A DNA stretch of 64,000 nucleotides from Xanthomonas sp. 10-10 (GCF_040182365.1 NZ_CP144460.1:4766935-4830934); one strand, 5' to 3'; positions 8,935-16,836 are shown, counted from the first letter of the stretch. Notes: generated by a model from the sequence alone, not told the origin. A program made the numbers and translations.

Positions 8935-9148
8935 GCAACCGCCTCACTGCAATGGCTGGACGTCCACCGGCCGCGCGCGCGGCATCGGGCCACTTCGGCG
9001 TTTTCTTTCTACGGAGGGCGGGCATGAATTTTCGCAGATCGCCAGTGACCTTGAGCGTCTCGCTCAGCCAGAACCCGGCCACCACCAGCAGCGCCAGCCA
9101 CAGCAAGGCCAGGCCAATGCGGCGGTTTGCGTTCAATTCAAACGGCAT
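8924..9148 (-). CDS. 74-residue truncated MMPL leader copy (middle repeat)
   Basis: The middle copy begins with the same residues as the exporter (MPFELNANRRIGLALLWLAL), includes its first membrane helix, then at FMPA switches to a basic tail (LRRKKTPKWPDAARAAGG) encoded by the spacer. The TGA at 8926-8924 overlaps the exporter's own ATG at 8934 by 11 bases, an arrangement that allows translational coupling. It may be translated as a single-pass membrane micropeptide, or be only a decayed duplicate. No experimental basis for expression can be read here. Confidence 0.5.
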   Translation of the reverse strand: MPFELNANRRIGLALLWLALLVVAGFWLSETLKVTGDLRKFMPALRRKKTPKWPDAARAAGGRPAIAVRRLHAL

Positions 9149-9362
9149 GCGACCGCCTCACTGCAATGGCTGGACGTCCACCGGCCGCGCGCGCGGCATC
9201 GGGCCACTTCGGCGTTTTCTTTCTGCGGAGGGCGGGCATGAATTTTCGCAGATCGCCGGTGACCTTGAGCGTCTCGCTCAGCCAGAACCCGGCCACCACC
9301 AGCACCGCCAGCCACAGCAAGGCCAGGCCAATGCGGCGGTTTGCGTTCAATTCAAACGGCAT
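9138..9362 (-). CDS. 74-residue truncated MMPL leader copy (outer repeat)
   Basis: The outermost copy, nearest the LolA-like gene, again encodes the exporter's first helix (here with LAVLVVAGFWL) and the same basic spacer-encoded tail ending near position 9138, where it overlaps the start of the middle copy by 11 bases. Its ATG at 9362 probably sits where the ancestral MMPL start was, because the sequence upstream of it differs from that upstream of the other copies. An in-frame ATG at 9446 would add 28 non-homologous residues and is less likely. Confidence 0.45.
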   Translation of the reverse strand: MPFELNANRRIGLALLWLAVLVVAGFWLSETLKVTGDLRKFMPALRRKKTPKWPDAARAAGGRPAIAVRRSHAV

Positions 9363-9492
9363 GCACCCGCCTCGCTGCAATGGGCGACGTCGGCGCTGCG
9401 AACCGTACCGGCCAGCAGTACTGCGACACCTTGGCAGCAAGCACACGATCTGGCGATTTTGACGACGGCTAGCGAGACCTGCCCGCGCGTGG

Positions 9493-10140
9493 TCACGCGC
9501 CCGAACCGTGACAGAGCGCGGTCAGCGCTGCGGTATCGCTGACGCCGGCCGCCGCACGTGCCGCGCTGGCCAGCAGCGTGCGTTGCACGTCGCCCTTGGC
9601 TGGCACGCTTTCGATGCAGCGCAGCTCATCGGTGCTGCCGTAGAGACGCAGTTCGCGCACCTGCTTGGCCACTGCGGCGTCCTTGGGCTGCAGGGTCAGC
9701 TGCCAGACCTGCGCCGTGCCTTGCCCACCGAGGCGATACTGCTGCTCCAGCAACGCGCGATCTCCCGACAACAGCGCACCGAAGCCGGACTTCAAACCGG
9801 CCAGTTCGGGCACGCGGCTCAACGCGAACTTGCGCGGCGGTTTGCCCTCGCGTTCGAGCACGCCTTCGTCGCCCCGCAAGGTGGTGGTTTCGCGATACGG
9901 CGCACTGACCTCGCGCACCAGCGTCTGCGCATCCGGGCGGCGGTAATGGCCCTGCACGCGCAACGGCGTCTTCAGTAGCGCAGAACCGCGCAGTTCGACG
10001 AACTCGGTACTGACCGGGGCCGGGCGGGCCAGGCGCTGCAGCACCTGGCCGACGTCCAGCGTCTCAGGCGGTGCGGCGCATAGCGGTGCGGCGCTGAACA
10101 GCAGTATCAGCATCCACGGCAGGGTGCGGCGCATCGGCAT
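9493..10140 (-). CDS. LolA-like outer-membrane lipoprotein carrier
   Basis: A 215-residue periplasmic protein with signal peptide MRRTLPWMLILLFSAAPLCAA and a LolA-like half-barrel pattern: an early VSTEFVELRGSALLKTPLRV strand pair and LVREVSAPYRETTTLRGD. LolA-like proteins carry lipidated cargo through the periplasm; in aryl-polyene loci they are thought to take the pigment lipid from the MMPL exporter to the outer membrane. The ATG at 10140 is chosen (10134 is equally possible), since the longer frame only shadows the acyltransferase gene, whose 3' end it overlaps by about 75 bases. Confidence 0.85.
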   Translation of the reverse strand: MPMRRTLPWMLILLFSAAPLCAAPPETLDVGQVLQRLARPAPVSTEFVELRGSALLKTPLRVQGHYRRPDAQTLVREVSAPYRETTTLRGDEGVLEREGKPPRKFALSRVPELAGLKSGFGALLSGDRALLEQQYRLGGQGTAQVWQLTLQPKDAAVAKQVRELRLYGSTDELRCIESVPAKGDVQRTLLASAARAAAGVSDTAALTALCHGSGA

Positions 10141-11038
10141 GGTGAGTGTTCCAGAAATCGTAGAAGTTGAACCAGTTGTACGGCGCGTAGCGTGTGTAAT
10201 GTTCCAGCCTGGCGGCGTAATCGCGCATGAGCACGGCAAGCACCGGCGCACGTTGCCTGCGCGGCACGTCCAGGCCTTCGCTGAAGGTCTCGAACGCCAG
10301 CTCGTAATGGTTGCCGCCGCGATACAGGCCGAACGCCAGCACCACCGGCACCTTGAGCGCGGCGGCGATCAGCCACGGCGAGGTCGGGAACATCGCGTTG
10401 CGGCCGAGGAACATCGCCGGCAACGCCGGGTCGCCTTCGCGCGGGCGATCGATCAGCAGCGCCACCAGCGCGCCGGCATCGGTGGCGTCCTTGATCGCCA
10501 TGACGATCGAGGTCGCATCCATGCCGGCATCGATGATGTTGGCGGCCAGCTGCGGGTTCAGTGCGCCCAGCAGGTCGGTCATTGCGCGATTGTGGGCCTT
10601 GTCCAGCACCACCTTGACCTGCACGTCCGGCCGCTCGGTGGCCAGCACGCGCAGCGCATCGAAGCTGCCCAGGTGCGAGCCGAAAATCAGCACGCCGCGG
10701 CCGCGGTCCATCTGCGTGTGCAGCTGATCCAGCCCGGTGATGTCGACGCGGAAGCGCTGCATCTGCCCGCACAGCATGTACACGCGGTCCAGGATAGTCG
10801 ACGCAAACGTATGGATATGCCGCGCCACATCGCGCAGCGTGGCCGGGCGATCCAGCACGCGGGTCAGATAGGCACGCGAGGCGCTACGTTCGGGCGCACG
10901 CACCACCAGGAAGTACAGCGTGATCGGGTACAACAGCGCGCGCCCCACCGCGCGTCCGGCGTGCTGGGCGATGCCACGGATCAGCCACAGCGCGAAACGT
11001 CCGCCGCCTTCCGGGCGTTGCTTCCACTGACTGCTCAT
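10064..11038 (-). CDS. LpxL/HtrB-like lysophospholipid acyltransferase
   Basis: A 324-residue LpxL/HtrB-type acyltransferase. It shows the conserved GSHLGSFDALRVLATE (HxxxxD-type motif: His-Leu-Gly-Ser-Phe-Asp), then LLIDRPREGDPALPAMFLGR and FPTSPWLIAAALKVPVVLAF, typical of this family. It would transfer an acyl group, here plausibly the aryl-polyene from its ACP to a lipid. The start ATG at 11038 overlaps the preceding dehydratase stop by four bases (ATGA), and the tail overlaps the LolA-like gene. It is inner-membrane associated by family knowledge, though no strong membrane helix is obvious beyond the N-terminal hydrophobic stretch. Confidence 0.88.
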   Translation of the reverse strand: MSSQWKQRPEGGGRFALWLIRGIAQHAGRAVGRALLYPITLYFLVVRAPERSASRAYLTRVLDRPATLRDVARHIHTFASTILDRVYMLCGQMQRFRVDITGLDQLHTQMDRGRGVLIFGSHLGSFDALRVLATERPDVQVKVVLDKAHNRAMTDLLGALNPQLAANIIDAGMDATSIVMAIKDATDAGALVALLIDRPREGDPALPAMFLGRNAMFPTSPWLIAAALKVPVVLAFGLYRGGNHYELAFETFSEGLDVPRRQRAPVLAVLMRDYAARLEHYTRYAPYNWFNFYDFWNTHHADAPHPAVDADTAVQRRTAMRRTA

Positions 11039-11322
11039 TGCACCGCCTCCGCCACCAGTTCGCCGCTGACCAGCATCTGGCCGGCACGCTGCACGCGAAA
11101 GCGCCAGCGCGGGCCCTCGCCTTCCAGCACGACCGACGCGGTCTGGCCGGGCAGCAACGGCTGCACGAACTTCACCTGCGGCAGCCGTGCCGCAGCGCGC
11201 GGGCCATGCAGCGCTTCCACAGCCTGCAGCACATGGTCGAGCACGACCACGCCAGGCACCACGGGGCGACCCGGAAAGTGCCCGGGCAGGCAGGGATGAT
11301 CATGCGGCACGACGAAATCCAT
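11035..11322 (-). CDS. FabZ-like 3-hydroxyacyl-ACP dehydratase (ApeI-like)
   Basis: A compact 95-residue hot-dog protein with the FabZ motif LPGHFPGRPVVPGVVVLDH. The catalytic His is in GHFPGRP, while the residue normally Glu in FabZ appears as Asp in LDHVLQAV, closer to the Asp used by FabA. At 95 residues it is shorter than FabZ (about 150), which fits the small ApeI-type subunit that needs a partner; the 6141-6593 protein is the obvious one. It starts 11 bases after the end of the PlsC-like gene and its TGA overlaps the LpxL-like ATG. Confidence 0.85.
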   Translation of the reverse strand: MDFVVPHDHPCLPGHFPGRPVVPGVVVLDHVLQAVEALHGPRAAARLPQVKFVQPLLPGQTASVVLEGEGPRWRFRVQRAGQMLVSGELVAEAVQ

Positions 11323-11333
11323 AAGCGCGGAAC

Positions 11334-12083
11334 TCAGATCCTGGGTTGAAGCATTGCAGCCACGGCCTTGTGTGCCTGCTCGGTCAATTGTTGGCGATCC
11401 GGCGCATCCGGCCCGGTGACCGCGATCGGCTCGCCGATGCGTACGCGGATGATGCCGGGACGCACCCTGAACACGCCATCCACGGGCAGCACCTTGCCGC
11501 AGCCGTCCAGCGCCACGGGGACAACCTGGACGCCAGCATCGATAGCGGCCTGCAGTAGCCCGGCCTTGAATGGCAATAATGCGCCGCTGCGGCTACGGGT
11601 GCCTTCGGGAAACAGACACAACTGTTTGCCTTCACGCAACAGCGCGGCCGCCTGGCGGCGCACCAGTGCACCGGCGCGACGGCTGTCGCGGTCCAGGAAC
11701 AGCATGCCGGTGGCGCGCGCATACCAGTTCACGAACGGCACCTTGAGCATTTCTTCCTTGAGCAGGAAGCGCAGCGGCACCGGCAGGGCGTGGAACAGGG
11801 CGCAGATATCGATGATGGACTGGTGGTTGCTGACGAACAGATAGTTCCTGGACCAGTCGACACGCTCACGCCCTTCCACGATCACCCTGGCGCCCGCACC
11901 GCGAAACAGCACCGGCGCCCACATCCAGCTGCCCATGCGCAACAGGCGATCGGCATCGCGGGTGATCGCCAGCAACGCCAACGCATACACGATCCCGCCG
12001 GCGGTGAACGTCAGCGTGAACGCCAATTGCAGCAGATTGAACACACCCCACGCCAGGCGCGACGGCATCCTTGCCAACGGCAT
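11334..12083 (-). CDS. PlsC-like 1-acylglycerol-3-phosphate acyltransferase
   Basis: A 249-residue acyltransferase with the HX4D motif in VSNHQSIIDICAL, the glycerophosphate-binding FPEGTRSRSG and a conserved VVPVALDG stretch. The N-terminal region (LLQLAFTLTFTAGGIVYALALLA) is a membrane helix. It could supply or acylate the glycerolipid to which the pigment is attached. The ATG at 12083 was chosen because the open frame upstream only shadows the COG4648-type gene; spacing to that gene is 52 bases. In the same minus-strand operon as ACP and dehydratases. Confidence 0.9.
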   Translation of the reverse strand: MPLARMPSRLAWGVFNLLQLAFTLTFTAGGIVYALALLAITRDADRLLRMGSWMWAPVLFRGAGARVIVEGRERVDWSRNYLFVSNHQSIIDICALFHALPVPLRFLLKEEMLKVPFVNWYARATGMLFLDRDSRRAGALVRRQAAALLREGKQLCLFPEGTRSRSGALLPFKAGLLQAAIDAGVQVVPVALDGCGKVLPVDGVFRVRPGIIRVRIGEPIAVTGPDAPDRQQLTEQAHKAVAAMLQPRI

Positions 12084-12135
12084 TTTTGTCTTGTCCCCGA
12101 AACTGTGCACGTACGTCGCTGCCCTGGCCACGCAC

Positions 12136-12882
12136 TCAGCGCAGCAGATCGCGCCAGAAGTCCGGCCCGAGCCGCGACATCTGGCGCAAGAAGTCTGGCA
12201 GATTACGATAGGGACGCTGCGGAAACCAGCGCCCGCGCAATAGGTATTCCCCAACAAAGAACCCGCCAACCACGCCGTACACCAGCAAATTGGCGAACAG
12301 CGAGGCGCGTTCATCGCTGATCGGCAGCGGCGAGGCGTAGCCCAGTTGCGCCAGCACCCCGCTGGGCTCGGCGCACAGGCCAAGCACCAGGTTGAGCAGG
12401 GTCAGCGCGCACAACAGCAGCGCCCAGGCCAGGGTGAGGCGGCGCGTGTAGCGGTATTGCTCGGTCGTGATCGGCATGCCGGCCTGGCGATACAGCCCCT
12501 CGACAATGCGCGTGATCAGCGGCGTGCGCCCACGGCGCAGGCTGCGGCCGAAGAACCAGGCGACCCAGCCGGTAAATACCACCGGCGGCGCGGCCAGTAC
12601 CAGCATCGCGTACGGCGAGTGCCACAACGCGCCCAGGCCCAGCAGGGTCAGCGCAGCAAGCACCCAGGCCCAGGCCCGGCGCGCGGCCATCGGTTCGATC
12701 AGCACCGTCAGCACCAGCAAGGCACCGGCGATGACGGCAAGCTCCGGGCGATGGCTGGCGTTGGCCCAATGCGCCAGCGGCGAATACGCCACCGCCAGCA
12801 AAACGGCCAGCCCCAGCACCCACGGGGGCGCATCGCCTGGCGCGGCGGTCGGAACCTCAGACGGTCTTGTTGGCTTCGACAT
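12136..12882 (-). CDS. COG4648-type membrane protein of the pigment operon
   Basis: A 248-residue integral membrane protein with about six hydrophobic helices, for example WVLGLAVLLAVAYSPLAHW, LAVIAGALLVLTVLIEP and LALLLCALTLLN-like segments near residue 160. Aryl-polyene loci commonly include a small polytopic protein of this kind, whose function is not known. The ATG at 12882 sits inside the 3' end of the ACP gene (26-base overlap), so the two are coupled. No catalytic motif is visible. Confidence 0.75.
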   Translation of the reverse strand: MSKPTRPSEVPTAAPGDAPPWVLGLAVLLAVAYSPLAHWANASHRPELAVIAGALLVLTVLIEPMAARRAWAWVLAALTLLGLGALWHSPYAMLVLAAPPVVFTGWVAWFFGRSLRRGRTPLITRIVEGLYRQAGMPITTEQYRYTRRLTLAWALLLCALTLLNLVLGLCAEPSGVLAQLGYASPLPISDERASLFANLLVYGVVGGFFVGEYLLRGRWFPQRPYRNLPDFLRQMSRLGPDFWRDLLR

Positions 12883-13126
12883 GCGCCGACAATGCGCGCA
12901 GCGACGCGAAGATGCGACGGTTCTCGTCGTTGTCAGAGCGCAGCTGGAAGCCATAGTGCTTGCTGATCGCCAGCGCCAGTTCCAGCGCGTCGATCGAATC
13001 CAGTCCCAACCCGGTATTGAACAGGGGCGCCTCCGGGTCGATGTCGGCGGGCTGGACGTCTTCCAGGTTCAGACTTTCGACCAGGAGTTCGGCCAGTTCA
13101 CGTTCGGCAGCGGTTTGCGAGGACAT
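12857..13126 (-). CDS. xanC: Acyl carrier protein of xanthomonadin synthesis
   Basis: An 89-residue acyl carrier protein. The phosphopantetheine attachment site is Ser44 in GLGLDSIDALELALAI. It should carry 3-hydroxybenzoate loaded by the AMP ligase encoded at 16837 and the growing polyene. The ATG at 13126 gives the standard ACP length; the frame stays open upstream but shows no ACP features there. It is the first gene of the long minus-strand operon, divergent from the halogenase-like gene at 13420. The symbol follows the published name of the ACP that works with XanA2 in X. campestris and is assigned by locus content. Confidence 0.85.
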   Translation of the reverse strand: MSSQTAAERELAELLVESLNLEDVQPADIDPEAPLFNTGLGLDSIDALELALAISKHYGFQLRSDNDENRRIFASLRALSAHVEANKTV

Positions 13127-13419
13127 CCAGAGAGCTTCCAGGTGAGGGTCGGGCGACAGAGTCAGAGCGAGGGATTTCAGGACAACCACCACAGCGGCGC
13201 AGACAACCGTCAGGTCGGCTTGGGCGATGCTGCGGGGCACGGACAGTGTACGTTGCCGTGCCGGCCGATTCCGAACACCCGCCACGCCGGCCTTGCGGCC
13301 GCATTGTCGAGAGTGGCGATCGTTCTGCAACAGCAATTCGGCGGCCGGCATACCTGTCCGGGCCGCCGGTCAGGCTATCATGACTGCATGACGCTCGCCC
13401 GCTGCAGGTTCGTTCCAGG
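13127..13419. promoter_or_regulatory. Divergent promoter region of the two central pigment operons
   Basis: These 293 bases separate the ACP-led minus-strand operon from the halogenase-xanB2 plus-strand operon, so both promoters should be here. I see no clear sigma-70 hexamer pair or operator palindrome by eye. No protein-coding signature is visible, although one minus-strand frame stays open. Confidence 0.45.
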
Positions 13420-14802
13420 ATGACTTCCACCGCTGTTGGCCCTACCCCGACCGCCAAGCCGGCAGCCGGGCCGGCTCCCGGGCCCGAGTGCCCGGATGTG
13501 CTGATCATCGGTGGCGGGCCGGCCGGCTGCGCGGCGGCCATCGTCCTGGCCCAGCAGGGCTGGCAGGTGACCTTGCTGGAGAAGGCGCAGCATCCGCGCT
13601 TCCATATCGGCGAGTCGCTGCTGCCGATGAACATGCCGATTCTCGAACGCCTGGGCGTGCTGGAAGAGGTGCGCGGCATCGGCGTACTCAAGCGCGGCGC
13701 GGACTTCCCCAACGACAGCGGCGGCTACAACACCTTCCGCTTCTCGCATGCGCTGGATGCCAAGGCCGATTTCGCCTTCCAGGTGCCGCGTGCGCAGTTC
13801 GACCAGGTGCTGTTCGAGCGCGCGCGGGCGGTGGGCGTGGATGCGCGCGATCAGGTCAAGGTCGAAACCGTGGAGTTCGACGGGCAGCAGCCGGTGCTGC
13901 AGGCGCGTGGCGTGGCGGGGGTGCAGCAGTTCCGCCCGCGCTATCTGCTCGATGCCAGCGGCCGCGACACCTTTCTGGGCAACCGCTTCAAGCTCAAGCG
14001 CGCCAATGCCAAACATCAATCGGCCGCGCTGTTCAGCCACTTCCGCGGCGTGACGCGGCGACCGGGCGAGGATGCCGGCAACATCAGCATCTACCGCCAC
14101 GCGCATGGCTGGATGTGGCTGATTCCGTTGCCGGACGACATCATGAGCGTGGGCGCGGTCTGCTACCCGGAATACATGAAGACCCGCAAAGGCGAAAGCG
14201 AGGGCTTCTTCATGCGCACGCTTGCGCTCAACACCGAGCTCAGCGCACGCATGCTCGGCGCCGAACGCGTGGCACCGGTGCATGCCACCGGCAATTACGC
14301 CTACGAATGCACGCGCATGTCCGGCCCGCGCTGGTTGATGCTGGGCGATGCCTACACCTTCGTCGACCCGATGTTTTCATCGGGCGTGTTCCTGGCCATG
14401 CACAGCGCCGAGCGCGGCGCGGCAATGGTGGACCAGGCCCTGCGCATGCCGCAGCACGAGGCGAAACTGCAGCGCGCCTTGCAGCGCGAACTCAAGCGCG
14501 GCGTGGACGAGTTCAAGTGGTTCATCTACCGCTTCACCTCGCCGACCATGCGTGCCTTGTTCGCGCAGCCGCAGAACACCTGGCAGATCGAAGAGGCCGT
14601 GGTGGCGATGCTGGCCGGCGATGTGTTCGACAGCCCCAGGGTGCGCCTGCGCCTGCGCGCATTCCGCGCCATCTATGCACTGACCACCTTGTCGATGATG
14701 CCGCGCGCCTGGCAGTCCTGGCGCCAACGCCGACGTCAGGCCACGCTCGGCTTCGACGGCGACACCTTGCAACGCGACACGCAACAACGAGATACGCGAT
14801 GA
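13420..14802 (+). CDS. FAD-dependent halogenase-like enzyme 2 of the pigment locus
   Basis: A 460-residue flavoprotein closely matching the motif set of phenol- and pyrrole-type flavin halogenases: FAD fold IIGGGPAGCAAA (29-40), HPRFHIGESLLPMNMPILE (58-76), Lys91 in GVLKRGADF in the expected place of the catalytic Lys, and WMWLIP (231-236), the WxWxIP signature thought to suppress monooxygenation. It fits bromination of the aryl head group of xanthomonadin. The ATG at 13420 follows the divergent region; the stop overlaps xanB2 by four bases. That it brominates, and with which partner reductase, is inference. Confidence 0.88.
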   Translation: MTSTAVGPTPTAKPAAGPAPGPECPDVLIIGGGPAGCAAAIVLAQQGWQVTLLEKAQHPRFHIGESLLPMNMPILERLGVLEEVRGIGVLKRGADFPNDSGGYNTFRFSHALDAKADFAFQVPRAQFDQVLFERARAVGVDARDQVKVETVEFDGQQPVLQARGVAGVQQFRPRYLLDASGRDTFLGNRFKLKRANAKHQSAALFSHFRGVTRRPGEDAGNISIYRHAHGWMWLIPLPDDIMSVGAVCYPEYMKTRKGESEGFFMRTLALNTELSARMLGAERVAPVHATGNYAYECTRMSGPRWLMLGDAYTFVDPMFSSGVFLAMHSAERGAAMVDQALRMPQHEAKLQRALQRELKRGVDEFKWFIYRFTSPTMRALFAQPQNTWQIEEAVVAMLAGDVFDSPRVRLRLRAFRAIYALTTLSMMPRAWQSWRQRRRQATLGFDGDTLQRDTQQRDTR

Positions 14803-15806
14803 CCGCTTCCCAGGCCCAGACCACGCACAGCGTGCGCCATCCCCGCCTGCAGGTCGACTATGTCGACCAGACCGAACCGTCCGCATTGCTGGCCGACCCG
14901 CAGGTGCTGGCCGTATTCGGCTTCGGCACTGCGGCGCCGCGCCTGGACGACCCGCGCTACCTGCGCGTGCCGCTGCAGCCGTATCAGGCCAAGGTGCTGG
15001 AAGTGTGGCGGACCGATGCGCCGGTGCGCAGCGGCCGCGACGGCAACATCGCCTGGTCCAGCGACGGCCGCCTGCAGTTCGGCGTGATCGAAATCGACGA
15101 GCAGGATGTCGATATCGAGGCCGCCGCCGCCAAGGCCTATGCGGAGATCACCGCCTTCGTCACCCGCAGCCAGACGCCGCGCCTGTTGCGTATCTGGAAC
15201 TATCTGGACGCCATCACCCTGGGCAGCGGCGACCGTGAGCGCTACCGGCAGTTCTGCGTGGGCCGTGCGCGCGGCCTGGGCGCCTTCGACGTCGCGCAAT
15301 TGCCGGCCGCCACTGCGGTGGGCCGCTGCGATGCCGAGCGCATCATCCAGATCTACTGGCTGGCCGCCAGCGACGCCGGCACTCCGCTGGAAAACCCCCG
15401 CCAGGTCAGCGCCTACAACTACCCGCGCCAATACGGCCCGCAGCCGCCGAGTTTTGCGCGCGCCATGTTGCCGCCGGCCGGCAGCGACATGCCACTGCTG
15501 CTATCAGGCACGGCCGCCGTGGTCGGGCATGCCTCGATGCACACCGGCCAGTTGCTGGCGCAGCTGGAAGAGACCTTCGCCAACTTCGATGCCCTGCTCG
15601 GTGCCGCACGCACGCACACACCGGCGCTGCCAGCGCAGTTCGGCGCCGGCACCCGCCTGAAGGTTTATGTCCGCGAGCAGGACGACCTGCCCAAGGTCGC
15701 GCAGGCGCTGGACGCCCGCTTCGGCGATGCAGTGCCGCGTCTGCTGCTGCACGCGGTGATCTGCCGCGACGAGCTGGCGGTGGAGATCGATGGGGTGCAT
15801 GGCTGA
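14799..15806 (+). CDS. xanB2: Chorismatase XanB2, 3-/4-hydroxybenzoate synthase
   Basis: A 335-residue chorismatase of the FkbO/Hyg5 type, related to the YjgF-fold chorismate hydrolases. It converts chorismate to pyruvate plus 3-hydroxybenzoate, the xanthomonadin starter, and 4-hydroxybenzoate, the ubiquinone precursor. Family stretches visible are FGFGTAAPRLDDPRYL, LLRIWNYLDAI, YRQFCVGRARGL and QVSAYNYPRQYGPQPPSF, with TAAVVGHASMHTG later. Length matches the family. The ATG at 14799 overlaps the halogenase-like gene (ATGA). It ends two bases from the convergent gene at 15808. Confidence 0.95.
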   Translation: MTASQAQTTHSVRHPRLQVDYVDQTEPSALLADPQVLAVFGFGTAAPRLDDPRYLRVPLQPYQAKVLEVWRTDAPVRSGRDGNIAWSSDGRLQFGVIEIDEQDVDIEAAAAKAYAEITAFVTRSQTPRLLRIWNYLDAITLGSGDRERYRQFCVGRARGLGAFDVAQLPAATAVGRCDAERIIQIYWLAASDAGTPLENPRQVSAYNYPRQYGPQPPSFARAMLPPAGSDMPLLLSGTAAVVGHASMHTGQLLAQLEETFANFDALLGAARTHTPALPAQFGAGTRLKVYVREQDDLPKVAQALDARFGDAVPRLLLHAVICRDELAVEIDGVHG

Positions 15807-15807
15807 G

Positions 15808-16803
15808 TCAGCGGCTGCAACTAGTCGGTCCCATGCTGGCAACGCCCCCGTCCGCTTCCACGATAATTTCGTTGGGCCTGTTTGCCACCAAGGACGACCA
15901 CTCACGCGACCACTGCGCCGCCAGAGCGTCGGCGCGTACCAGATCTGCAGCACTGGCCCGCTGCTGAAGCCAAGCTACGTTGTCGTCGATGGCGCTGCGT
16001 GTCTGTGCGGGAGACTTGGCGGGTAACAGCTGCGCTCCACGCCGATATAGCGCCAGTGAACGTGCCATGTCCGGCTTTACGACTTGCGCCAGAAAAATGC
16101 GGCCTCCACTGTCGCGACGAGGCGAGTACGCCGCTGCCAGGACGAGCGATGTCCGCAGATCTCCTTTCGCGGCAGCCTGCAATGCCATTCCTTCCGCCTC
16201 GCGGCGATAACGCTCCAACTCCGGAACGACTTCGAGCAGATCACGGAATTTGAATGCATTGCCCACTGCGTAGTTCGCCAAGGCCGCAGGCTGCCCGGCC
16301 AAAGCCCCTTGCCGCCACAGTGATACCCGCTCCGCGGACGAAAGTTGCGGAGCGCCCTCGCAGTCTTTCACTACAGTCAGCAGACTATCGCCAATCGCTT
16401 CCAGCGATGCCTCCCTAGCTGGTAAGCCAGCGCGTTCGGCGGCACTCGTCGTACGCCTACCCTGCTCGAGCTTCCAAAGTTGCTCATCGTACGAGGCGAC
16501 CTGTTCATGAAGATTGTCACACCGCTGTGACTCAGCCGCCAATCGGCACGCCGCGCGAGGATCACCCATCTCGGCGCGGCGGCGTAGATCCGCAAAAACG
16601 CTACGCAATGGCGTCCCAAGCGGCGGCAATGGCGTTGCGTTCCAATCGCGCGTTGGCGATGTCGACCGCTGCACAGGCGAAGTTGTCGATACAGGCGTGA
16701 CCTCAGCGACGCCTTTGCGGTCAGTTCCACCGGACAGCAATAAAAACAAGCCCCCCAAGCAGACTACGACTGTGAGCACCGCGGCCAAACGTCCTTTTTT
16801 CAT
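15808..16803 (-). CDS. Membrane-anchored periplasmic protein of unknown function
   Basis: A 331-residue protein with an N-terminal anchor (MKKGRLAAVLTVVVCLGGLF, then more hydrophobic residues), a Thr/Ser/Pro-rich linker, and an alpha-helical domain from about residue 75 with alternating Ala/Leu helices such as GDPRAACRLAAESQRCDNL and ALAGQPAALANYAVGNAFK, resembling SEL1/TPR-like repeats. I do not recognise a named family. The ATG at 16803 is preferred since it precedes the anchor. It lies between xanB2 and the AMP ligase, convergent with the former; a link to the pigment pathway is not shown by the sequence. Confidence 0.72.
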   Translation of the reverse strand: MKKGRLAAVLTVVVCLGGLFLLLSGGTDRKGVAEVTPVSTTSPVQRSTSPTRDWNATPLPPLGTPLRSVFADLRRRAEMGDPRAACRLAAESQRCDNLHEQVASYDEQLWKLEQGRRTTSAAERAGLPAREASLEAIGDSLLTVVKDCEGAPQLSSAERVSLWRQGALAGQPAALANYAVGNAFKFRDLLEVVPELERYRREAEGMALQAAAKGDLRTSLVLAAAYSPRRDSGGRIFLAQVVKPDMARSLALYRRGAQLLPAKSPAQTRSAIDDNVAWLQQRASAADLVRADALAAQWSREWSSLVANRPNEIIVEADGGVASMGPTSCSR

Positions 16804-16836
16804 ACGACCTCTCCTGTGCACCTTGCGCAGTATCAC

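Larger units (their letters stand above)
8808..9383 (-). repeat. 214-bp tandem triplication of the MMPL gene start
   Basis: The segment holding the first ~42 codons of the MMPL gene plus a spacer is repeated at 8808-9021, 9022-9235 and, incompletely, 9236-9383. The three ATGs lie exactly 214 bp apart (8934, 9148, 9362). Single-base differences between copies (for example AAAGGGCATGCAACC, AAACGGCATGCGACC, AAACGGCATGCACCC) argue that this is a genuine, partly diverged duplication rather than an assembly error. Because 214 is not a multiple of 3, each outer copy reads through its spacer and stops just after the next copy's start. Confidence 0.93.

Noticed and set aside
8808-9383. Idea that the MMPL start triplication is an assembly error
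   Set aside because: The copies differ at several bases and the outermost has different upstream sequence, which an artefact would not produce.
13488-15806. Fusion of a long N-terminal part to XanB2 in one 772-codon frame
   Set aside because: Codons before 14799 are out of frame with the halogenase-like gene and have no similarity-like content; XanB2 starts at the overlapping ATG.
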